A model generated the notes under the pieces. That model was not told the origin of the DNA and did no database searches. It worked only from the letters and a program-made list of their open reading frames with translations. DNA of 6,035 nt. It comes from an uncultured Clostridia bacterium (GTDB taxonomy: Bacteria; Bacillota; Clostridia; Oscillospirales; Acutalibacteraceae). Positions 1 through 4,924 of this stretch are shown piece after piece (positions within the stretch are counted from its first letter, which is position 1; each line of letters starts with the position of its first letter). The stretch covers positions 1-6,035 of the forward strand of contig CAMHPW010000074.1 of the NCBI GenBank assembly GCA_946187095.1, read 5' to 3'. The position numbers and the translations under genes are program-made.

Positions 1-300
1 TTCCCTTTCAGCCACGGAGCAAGCAAAGCGTATCAGGCATGGGCAGGCAGCATTGAACACAACGCAGAAGAGTTTGAATTCAGCGACTTTCTTTGGGAGA
101 ACGAGGTGACGGACTTTGTAAGCACCCTCCGCAAGGCAGGCATCACGGAATTCATTTACACGGGACACAGCACCGCCTTGATGGAGAACATTCACCAGCT
201 TGCCGCCGAGGGCTGCACGATGACAGGGCTTTACAAAGCCGAACACGAAGAACGCTGGGGAACGACCACGGTCATGGGAATCAGATTCAGCGTAAACTAA
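1..300 (+). CDS. Conserved hypothetical protein, C-terminal part (5' end outside window)
   Basis: The frame is open from the first base to a TAA at 298-300, giving about 99 residues, so the real start lies upstream. A GTG at 106 could initiate but has no convincing Shine-Dalgarno, and coding-like sequence continues before it (FPFSHGASKAYQAWAGSIEH). The visible part is a small mixed alpha/beta-type soluble segment with no membrane helix. It includes a stretch around TGHSTALMENIHQLAAEGC and ends in an aromatic/Gly-rich strand (RWGTTTVMGIRFSVN). It resembles uncharacterised proteins that occur in Firmicutes prophages and integrative elements, but I cannot assign a function or a firm family name. 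It ends 120 bases before the next ORF and is separated from it by a terminator-like hairpin, so it probably belongs to the preceding transcription unit. Confidence 0.7.
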   Translation, partial: FPFSHGASKAYQAWAGSIEHNAEEFEFSDFLWENEVTDFVSTLRKAGITEFIYTGHSTALMENIHQLAAEGCTMTGLYKAEHEERWGTTTVMGIRFSVN

Positions 301-333
301 CCGAACACAGCAAAACCGAAAACCCCGGAGAGC

Positions 334-350
334 CACCCTTGAACAGGGTG
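334..350. repeat. Perfect 6-bp inverted repeat, possible operator or weak terminator
   Basis: CACCCT (334-339) and AGGGTG (345-350) are exact reverse complements around the 5-nt loop TGAAC. The repeat overlaps the -35-like hexamer TTGAAC at 339-344. It could be an operator for a phage regulator. Alternatively, with the moderately T-rich tract that follows (351-366), it could be a weak terminator for the upstream gene. The symmetry is directly visible; either role is inference, and a 6-bp arm can arise by chance. Confidence 0.35.
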
Positions 351-367
351 TGTTCTTCGTTTATATA
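339..367 (+). promoter_or_regulatory. Candidate sigma-A promoter for the late operon
   Basis: TTGAAC (339-344, 4 of 6 matches to TTGACA) is separated by 17 nt from TATATA (362-367, 4 of 6 matches to TATAAT). The spacing is optimal, and this is the only sizeable non-coding gap in the window. Transcription would start around 373-376, immediately before the hairpin at 378-399. The hexamers are imperfect and the sequence between is not an extended -10, so this may be weak, activator-dependent or false. Confidence 0.35.
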
Positions 368-377
368 GATATTTTCG

Positions 378-407
378 ACAGTCGCAGAGATGCGGCTGTT
401 TTGTTTT
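378..407 (+). terminator. Rho-independent terminator-like hairpin upstream of terL
   Basis: The arms ACAGTCGCA (378-386) and TGCGGCTGT (391-399) pair over 9 bp with a single U-G wobble. They close on the GNRA-type tetraloop GAGA (387-390) and are followed by a T-run interrupted by one G (399-407). This is a good intrinsic terminator in the + direction. It would end transcription arriving from the gene at 1-300, or attenuate transcription starting at the candidate promoter at 339-367. The Shine-Dalgarno of the next ORF (408-414) begins right after the T-run, so no promoter fits between terminator and gene. The phage must either read through it or start upstream of it. Confidence 0.7.
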
Positions 408-420
408 GGAGGTGAAACTT

Positions 421-480
421 ATGGATCTTTCGGAAATTATGAAAGCAAGTCAGGACGCTATCGCAGGACAGCCGGAATGA
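421..480 (+). CDS. 19-codon mini-ORF upstream of terL (possible leader peptide)
   Basis: ATG at 421 follows a near-ideal Shine-Dalgarno (GGAGGTG, 408-414) with 6 nt between. It encodes MDLSEIMKASQDAIAGQPE and stops at TGA 478-480. That stop is 16 nt before the TTG of terL, so ribosomes finishing here could re-initiate on terL, whose own site is weaker. The peptide is mostly an amphipathic-helix-like stretch with no recognisable domain. The strong site makes translation likely. The role is unknown: leader peptide, coupling device, or remnant of the gene (small terminase or HNH) that usually precedes terL. It could also be fortuitous. Confidence 0.4.
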   Translation: MDLSEIMKASQDAIAGQPE

Positions 481-483
481 CGG

Positions 484-492
484 AAAGGGTGA
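484..492 (+). promoter_or_regulatory. Ribosome binding site supporting the TTG start of terL
   Basis: AAAGGGTGA (484-492) is a modest Shine-Dalgarno, with 4 nt between it and TTG at 497. The next possible start, ATG at 506, would sit about 13 nt from this site and has no better one. This favours the TTG. Confidence 0.45.
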
Positions 493-496
493 TACT

Positions 497-2098
497 TTGA
501 GAAAGATGAAAAAATACACACCTACGAAATTTATGGCAAAAGGCTCGCACTATGACAAAGCCGCTGCCGATTATGTGGTGAACTTCATCGAACAGCTGCA
601 GCATACCAAAGGCGAATTTTACAATCAGCCGTTTGCACTGATTGACTGGCAGGAACGGATTATCCGTGATGTTTTCGGAACTATCCGTGCCGATGGATAC
701 AGACAATTCAATACAGCGTATATCGAGATATCGAAGAAGAGTGGGAAGTCTGAGCTTGCAGCGGCTGTCGCTTTGTATATGCTGTGTGCCGATGGTGAAC
801 AGAGAGCCGAAGTTTACGGCTGTGCCGCTGACAGAGACCAAGCATCTTTGGTATTTGATGTTGCCTGTAATATGGTTCGTCTGTGTCCTGCCCTGCGGAA
901 ACGCTGTGACATCAGACCGAGCCGAAAAACAATACTTTTCAAACCTACCAACAGCATTTACAAAGCCCTTTCAGCTGATGTTGCGGGCAAGTCGGGTGTC
1001 AATGTTTCGGCACTTATTTTCGATGAACTGTGGGTACAGAAAGACAGAAAATTCTTTGACATGATGACAAAGGGCACTTCCGATGCAAGAAAAAATCCAC
1101 TCCACTTCATCATAACGACAGCCGGAAACGATACACATTCCATTTGCTATGAACTTCATCAAAAAGCTATGGACATCATCTCAGGCAGAAAGGTTGACCC
1201 GACATTTTATCCGTGCATCTACGGTGCGGAGGAACATGAGGACTGGACTGACCCCGAAGTATGGAAAAAGGCCAATCCGTCACTTGGAATAACGATAGGC
1301 ATTGACAAGGTACAAGCCGCCTGTAATTCGGCACGGCAGAATCCGGGAGAAGAAAATGCTTTCCGGCAACTCCGTCTGAATCAGTGGGTAAAACAAGCGG
1401 TGCGTTGGATGCCGATGAAGAAATGGGATAAATGTGCATTCGCTGTAAACCCGGAAGAACTCGAAAGTCGTGTATGCTACGGCGGTCTTGACCTTTCAAG
1501 CACAACAGATATTACAGCCTTTGTATTGGTGTTCCCACCGACAGACGAAGATGACAAGTACTATGTCCTGCCCTATTTTTGGATTCCCGAAGATAATATA
1601 TCTCTCCGTGTCAGGCGTGACCATGTTCCCTATGACATTTGGGAAAGGCAAGGTTTTCTGCAAAACACCGAGGGTAATGTGGTGCATTACGGCTACATCG
1701 AGAAGTTTATCGAGAGATTGGGAGAGCGTTTCAATATCCGAGAAATCGCCTTTGATAGATGGGGAGCCGTGCAGATGGTGCAGAATCTTGAGGGCATGGG
1801 ATTTACCGTTGTTCCGTTCGGACAGGGCTTTGCAAGTATGTCACCACCTACAAAAGAGCTTATGAAACTCACGCTTGAACAGAGAATCGCTCATGGCGGT
1901 CACCCTGTTCTGCGTTGGATGATGGACAATATTTTCATACGCACCGACCCCGCCGGAAATATCAAAGCCGACAAGGAAAAATCCACTGAAAAGATAGACG
2001 GTGCAGTAGCTACGATCATGGCACTTGACCGTGCTGTAAGGTGCGGAAATGTTAATACCGAGAGCGTTTACGACTCTCGTGGGATTTTGTTTATATAG
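497..2098 (+). CDS. terL: Phage terminase large subunit (HK97-like, Terminase_1 family)
   Basis: This is the DNA-packaging motor and nuclease. It pumps phage DNA through the portal into the prohead using ATP and cuts the concatemer. It has 533 residues, normal for the family. The N-terminal ATPase domain shows a Walker A-like loop, ISKKSGKS (residues 78-85, K84). A Walker B motif follows, ALIFDE (172-177, acidic pair D176-E177), then a coupling motif, FIITTAGN (204-211). The C-terminal RNase H-like nuclease domain has likely metal-binding acids at D332 (GGLDLSS), D420 (IAFDRWG) and D501 (KIDGA). The start is TTG at 497 with a weak Shine-Dalgarno; ATG at 506 would remove only three residues. 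The stop TAG at 2096-2098 overlaps the portal gene's Shine-Dalgarno. No small terminase subunit gene is visible just upstream, where it is usually found. Family call is very secure; catalytic residues are assigned by motif only. Confidence 0.96.
   Translation: MRKMKKYTPTKFMAKGSHYDKAAADYVVNFIEQLQHTKGEFYNQPFALIDWQERIIRDVFGTIRADGYRQFNTAYIEISKKSGKSELAAAVALYMLCADGEQRAEVYGCAADRDQASLVFDVACNMVRLCPALRKRCDIRPSRKTILFKPTNSIYKALSADVAGKSGVNVSALIFDELWVQKDRKFFDMMTKGTSDARKNPLHFIITTAGNDTHSICYELHQKAMDIISGRKVDPTFYPCIYGAEEHEDWTDPEVWKKANPSLGITIGIDKVQAACNSARQNPGEENAFRQLRLNQWVKQAVRWMPMKKWDKCAFAVNPEELESRVCYGGLDLSSTTDITAFVLVFPPTDEDDKYYVLPYFWIPEDNISLRVRRDHVPYDIWERQGFLQNTEGNVVHYGYIEKFIERLGERFNIREIAFDRWGAVQMVQNLEGMGFTVVPFGQGFASMSPPTKELMKLTLEQRIAHGGHPVLRWMMDNIFIRTDPAGNIKADKEKSTEKIDGAVATIMALDRAVRCGNVNTESVYDSRGILFI
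2059..2079 (+). other. Hairpin at the 3' end of terL followed by T-rich tract
   Basis: CGAGAG (2059-2064) pairs exactly with CTCTCG (2074-2079). Two inner C-G pairs (2065-2066 with 2071-2072) extend the stem over a TTTA loop with one bulged A at 2073. ATTTTGTTTATAT follows at 2084-2096. It lies in the last codons of terL, 31 nt before the portal start. It could be a partial terminator or an RNA-processing or stability element that tunes terL against portal expression, or simply a coding coincidence. The T-tract is interrupted and set 4 nt from the stem, so efficient termination is unlikely. Confidence 0.3.
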
Positions 2099-2110
2099 GA
2101 GGAATTTCTA

Positions 2111-3358
2111 ATGAGCCTTTTCAGCCGCATATTTAGGAGCAGAGATGCACCGAAAAACGCCACCGCCGGAAGCGGTTACAGCTTTATGCTCGGTTCATCG
2201 GCAAGCGGAAAATCCGTTAATGAACGGTCAGCCATGCAGATAACGGCAGTGTATTCGTGTGTGAGAATACCGTCGGAGGCAATCGCAAGTCTGCCTTTGC
2301 ACCTCTACCAATACACCGATACAGGCACGGCAAAAGCAACTGACCATTTGCTGTATTTTCTTCTGCATGACGAGCCGAACCCCGAAATGACATCTTTCGT
2401 ATTCCGTGAAACGCTGATGACACACCTGCTTTTGTGGGGCAACGCTTATGCACAGATTATCCGCAACGGCAAAGGCGAGGTCTTGGCACTGTATCCGCTG
2501 ATGCCGGACAGAACGAATGTTGACCGTGACGAAAGCGGAAATATTGTCTATGAGTACATGGTCAGTCAGGAAGATGCACCGATAAATAAAGGCTCAACGG
2601 TAAAGCTGTCACCAAGTGAAGTGTTGCATATCCCCGGATTGGGATTCGATGGGCTTGTCGGTTACAGCCCTATTGCGATGGCAAAAAATGCGATAGGACT
2701 TGCTATTGCCACAGAGGAATACGGCGGTAAGTTTTTTGCAAACGGTGCGACACCAAGCGGAATACTGGAATTTCCGGGGACGGTCAAAGAGCCGGAGCGT
2801 GTGCGTGAAAGCTGGAATAAAGGCTTTGGCGGTGAGAACAAACACAAGGTTGCAATTCTGGAACAGGGTATGAAATACACCCCTATTTCTATCTCTCCAA
2901 ATGAGGCACAGTTCCTTGAAACAAGGAAATTTCAGATAGACGAGATAGCGAGAATATTCCGTGTACCTCCGCACATGATAGGCGATTTGGAAAAATCCAG
3001 CTTTTCCAATATCGAACAGCAAAGCCTTGAATTCGTAAAATATACCCTTGACCCATGGGTGGTAAGATGGGAACAATCCATCAAAAGAACGCTGTTGCTG
3101 CCCGATGAAAAAGGCACATACTTTGCCAAGTTCAATGTCGATGGCTTATTGCGTGGTGACTATCAAAGCCGAATGAACGGCTATGCAACGGCAAGGCAGA
3201 ACGGCTGGATGTCGGCGAACGATATACGAAGTCTTGAACAGCAAGACCTGATACCCGATGAGGAGGGCGGCAATCTCTACCTCGTCAACGGCAATATGCT
3301 GCCCTTAAAACAGGCAGGAAGTTTTTACAATAACGGAGGTGAAACAAATAATGGATAA
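2111..3358 (+). CDS. Phage portal protein, HK97 family
   Basis: It forms the dodecameric ring at one capsid vertex, through which DNA is packaged and ejected, and docks the terminase and the head-tail connector. The 415 residues match the family (about 380-430). Recognisable landmarks are the N-terminal segment VNERSAMQITAVYSCVRIPSEAIASLP (residues 36-62, positions 2216-2296) and the GNAYAQIIRNGKGEV strand region (110-124). After these come LHIPGLGFDGLVGYSPI (172-188) and the diagnostic RVPPHMIGDLEKSSFSNIEQ (residues 284-303), which leads into the stem/clip region and DPWV. LLRGDYQSRMNGY and GWMSANDIR (346-373) are the usual C-terminal signatures. ATG 2111 has a strong Shine-Dalgarno (AGGAGGAA, 2097-2104) overlapping the terL stop, with a gap of 12 nt. 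Its last 8 bases overlap the protease gene, suggesting translational coupling. The extreme C-terminus is Gly/Asn-rich and probably disordered. Confidence 0.96.
   Translation: MSLFSRIFRSRDAPKNATAGSGYSFMLGSSASGKSVNERSAMQITAVYSCVRIPSEAIASLPLHLYQYTDTGTAKATDHLLYFLLHDEPNPEMTSFVFRETLMTHLLLWGNAYAQIIRNGKGEVLALYPLMPDRTNVDRDESGNIVYEYMVSQEDAPINKGSTVKLSPSEVLHIPGLGFDGLVGYSPIAMAKNAIGLAIATEEYGGKFFANGATPSGILEFPGTVKEPERVRESWNKGFGGENKHKVAILEQGMKYTPISISPNEAQFLETRKFQIDEIARIFRVPPHMIGDLEKSSFSNIEQQSLEFVKYTLDPWVVRWEQSIKRTLLLPDEKGTYFAKFNVDGLLRGDYQSRMNGYATARQNGWMSANDIRSLEQQDLIPDEEGGNLYLVNGNMLPLKQAGSFYNNGGETNNG
3335..3341 (+). promoter_or_regulatory. Shine-Dalgarno that fixes the protease start at ATG 3351
   Basis: GGAGGTG (3335-3341) lies inside the end of the portal gene, 9 nt before ATG 3351. 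The in-frame GTG at 3339 is itself part of this ribosome binding site and so cannot be the start served by it. Confidence 0.75.
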
Positions 3359-4103
3359 GTTTTGGAATTGGAAGAACAGAAAAGTTTGCAATGATGCCGA
3401 GGAAGAAACAGCAGAACGCATACTCGAACTTCGTGGCACTATCGCAGAGGAATCATGGTTTGCTGATGATGTCACACCTAAGATGTTCAAAGACGAGCTG
3501 CTTTCCGGAAGCGGTGATATTACGGTGTATATCAACTCGCCGGGCGGCGACTGCGTAGCGGCGGCACAAATTTACAATATGCTGTCGGAATATCCCGGCA
3601 AAGTTACTGTCAAAATTGATGCTATTGCGGCATCTGCGGCAAGCGTTATCGCTATGTCGGGAGATACCGTTTTAATGTCGCCTTGTGCTGTCCTGATGAT
3701 CCATAATCCGGCAACCATTGCATTCGGTGACCACAACGAAATGCAAAAAGCCATTGATATGCTTGCCGAAGTCAAGGAAAGCATTATCAACGCCTATCAG
3801 CTGAAAACGGGACTGTCAAGGGCGAAACTGTCTAAGCTGATGGAAGCGGAAACATGGATGAACGCAAACAAAGCGATTGAACTTGGTTTTGCTGACGGCA
3901 TCTTTGGAAAGAGACAAAGCGAGGAATCACAGGACGAACAGGAAAATACACCCGATGAAGAGGAGCAAACAAATGTATCCTCTTTTTTGTTTTCCCGAAA
4001 GACTGTCAACGGCAATCTGCTGAACAAGCTGACAAAGAAATCTGACGGTCACTCTGTAAAAGAGATTTTTGACCGTCTGGATACAATTCAGAAATTTATA
4101 TGA
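3351..4103 (+). CDS. ClpP-like prohead protease (peptidase S14 family)
   Basis: In phages with this gene order, ClpP-fold serine peptidases act as the head maturation protease. They cleave the N-terminal scaffold part of the capsid protein inside the prohead. The product has 250 residues from ATG 3351. The ClpP core spans about residues 25-185: INSPGGDCVAAAQIYNML (61-78, oxyanion-loop glycines), AIAASAAS (91-98, nucleophile by alignment S95), MIHNP (116-120, catalytic H118) and ETWMNANKAIELGFADGI (167-184). The third triad position, Asp in bacterial ClpP, aligns with E167; this substitution appears common in phage members. Residues 186-208 are an acidic linker rich in Glu, Gln and Asp. It is followed by a basic then helical tail ending DRLDTIQKFI, which may be an internal assembly or capsid-targeting segment (inference). 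The gene overlaps portal by 8 nt. The lysin gene follows after 12 nt instead of the expected capsid gene. A host-type ClpP is excluded by context and by the C-terminal extension. Confidence 0.92.
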   Translation: MDKFWNWKNRKVCNDAEEETAERILELRGTIAEESWFADDVTPKMFKDELLSGSGDITVYINSPGGDCVAAAQIYNMLSEYPGKVTVKIDAIAASAASVIAMSGDTVLMSPCAVLMIHNPATIAFGDHNEMQKAIDMLAEVKESIINAYQLKTGLSRAKLSKLMEAETWMNANKAIELGFADGIFGKRQSEESQDEQENTPDEEEQTNVSSFLFSRKTVNGNLLNKLTKKSDGHSVKEIFDRLDTIQKFI

Positions 4104-4108
4104 GGGGG
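4102..4108 (+). promoter_or_regulatory. Atypical Shine-Dalgarno of the lysin gene
   Basis: GAGGGGG (4102-4108) overlaps the TGA stop of the protease gene and lies 7 nt before ATG 4116. It departs from the GGAGG core used by the neighbouring head genes. It may give lower translation of the lysin than of the capsid gene that follows, which has a consensus site. Confidence 0.5.
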
Positions 4109-4115
4109 TTTTTAT

Positions 4116-4910
4116 ATGACAGACAGAAAAAGATTTTTGAACACGGCGAAAGGCTATATCGGCAAAAACGGCAGTTATGTCTGCAACACCAAACTTAACT
4201 TGGGTGGTGTCTATGACTGGTGTGCGTTTGCGGTTTCAGCCATTATGAAAGACTGCGGCTTTCTTGGAAAGTATATAAAATCCGTTGAGAGCGGTGCCGG
4301 GAGTATTCCTTGTGCATCTGACGGAAAGTACGGCGACTGGTTCAGGAAGGGCACAAAAGCACCGCAGGCAGGCGATTTGTTTTTCATGCGTTACGCAGAC
4401 TATCCCTATCAGGACAAGTATTTCTGCGACCATGTCGGCATTGTAGAGAGCGTGAACAGCAACACCATCACGACACTTGAGGGTAATGTGGACGGCTACA
4501 ACTACAACTGGGCAGGTACTTCTACTTTCAAACGCAAAACAAGATACCTCAGTGACAGTACGGTTTACGCTTTTTATCGTCCAAAGTGGAACGAAACAAC
4601 GTCAACTTCCACTTCACAGACAAAAAAGAAATCTGTCGATGAACTTGCCAAAGAGGTCATCGCAGGAAAATGGAGTGCCGGAGAGGAACGCAAACAGAAA
4701 CTTACCGCTGCAGGATACAGTTATTCCGCTGTGCAGAACAGAGTGAATGAACTGCTTTCCGGCAAGACACCGCAGAAGTCCGTTGATGAACTTGCCCGTG
4801 AGGTCATTCAGGGTAAGCGGGGCAACGGCGAAGAACGCAGAAAGAAACTCACTGCCGCAGGCTATAACTATTCTGCTGTGCAGAAAAGAGTAAACGAACT
4901 GATGAATTGA
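4116..4910 (+). CDS. CHAP-domain endolysin with two Cpl-7 (CW_7) cell-wall-binding repeats
   Basis: This is a peptidoglycan hydrolase, an amidase or endopeptidase by family. The CHAP domain occupies about residues 1-156. The nucleophile is probably C36 in VYDWCAFAV. The catalytic His is H106 in CDHVGIV, and the third polar position lies in LEGN (E122/N124). GDLFFMRY (86-93) precedes the His as usual. A Thr/Ser/Lys-rich linker (about 160-171) leads to two CW_7 repeats at 173-214 and 222-263, known from the Cpl-7 lysozyme to bind peptidoglycan muropeptides without needing choline. There is no signal peptide or membrane helix, so the protein would stay in the cytoplasm until a holin (not in this window) releases it, or would be carried in the virion. 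Its position between prohead protease and major capsid gene is unusual; spacing of 12 and 14 nt shows it is part of the same operon. The architecture call is secure; the bond cleaved and timing of action are unknown. Confidence 0.93.
   Translation: MTDRKRFLNTAKGYIGKNGSYVCNTKLNLGGVYDWCAFAVSAIMKDCGFLGKYIKSVESGAGSIPCASDGKYGDWFRKGTKAPQAGDLFFMRYADYPYQDKYFCDHVGIVESVNSNTITTLEGNVDGYNYNWAGTSTFKRKTRYLSDSTVYAFYRPKWNETTSTSTSQTKKKSVDELAKEVIAGKWSAGEERKQKLTAAGYSYSAVQNRVNELLSGKTPQKSVDELAREVIQGKRGNGEERRKKLTAAGYNYSAVQKRVNELMN
4632..4757 (+). repeat. CW_7 repeat 1 of the lysin
   Basis: It encodes residues 173-214 (SVDELAKEV...RVNELL), a 42-residue three-helix CW_7 module. It keeps the characteristic pattern GKW-x-x-GEER-x-x-x-LTAAGY-x-Y-x-AVQ-x-RVNEL, with the conserved tryptophan at W186. 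It is 32/42 identical to repeat 2 by direct comparison. Confidence 0.85.
4779..4904 (+). repeat. CW_7 repeat 2 of the lysin
   Basis: It encodes residues 222-263, joined to repeat 1 by a 7-residue linker and ending one residue before the C-terminus. The tryptophan of repeat 1 is replaced by arginine (R235 in GKRGNGEER), while the rest of the module is well kept. Confidence 0.85.
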
Positions 4911-4924
4911 GGAGGAAACAGACT

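Noticed and set aside
93..368. 91-residue ORF on the + strand overlapping the first gene
   Set aside because: It lies in another frame of the partial gene at 1-300, whose frame is open from the window edge. The His/Arg/Gly-rich composition is typical of an out-of-frame translation, and no Shine-Dalgarno is seen.
359..368. GTTTATATAG as a possible attachment-site core shared with 2089-2098
   Set aside because: A 10-bp AT-rich match inside a phage structural operon, with no integrase nearby and one copy inside terL, is best explained by chance.
458..841. 127-residue antisense ORF over the start of terL
   Set aside because: It lies opposite clearly conserved terminase sequence, has no recognisable domain, and no ribosome site or promoter was noticed for it.
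642..1064. 140-residue + strand ORF within terL
   Set aside because: It is an out-of-frame shadow of the ATPase domain; its composition and lack of domain features argue against dual coding.
1470..1865. 131-residue + strand ORF within terL
   Set aside because: It is an out-of-frame shadow of the nuclease domain with no start signal.
2609..3076. 155-residue antisense ORF within the portal gene
   Set aside because: Long antisense ORFs arise readily opposite genes with this codon bias. The translation has no domain and the portal frame is unambiguous.
3339..3350. GTG at 3339 as the start of the ClpP-like protease
   Set aside because: This GTG is part of the GGAGGTG ribosome binding site. ATG 3351 is correctly spaced from it and gives the better N-terminus.
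4044..4077. Perfect 8-bp inverted repeat (GACGGTCA/TGACCGTC, 18-nt spacing, with an inner CTCT/AGAG pairing) near the end of the protease gene
   Set aside because: It lies within coding sequence and has no T-run. A few 8-bp dyads at this spacing are expected by chance in 6 kb. It could be revisited if transcript ends map here, since it is just upstream of the lysin gene.
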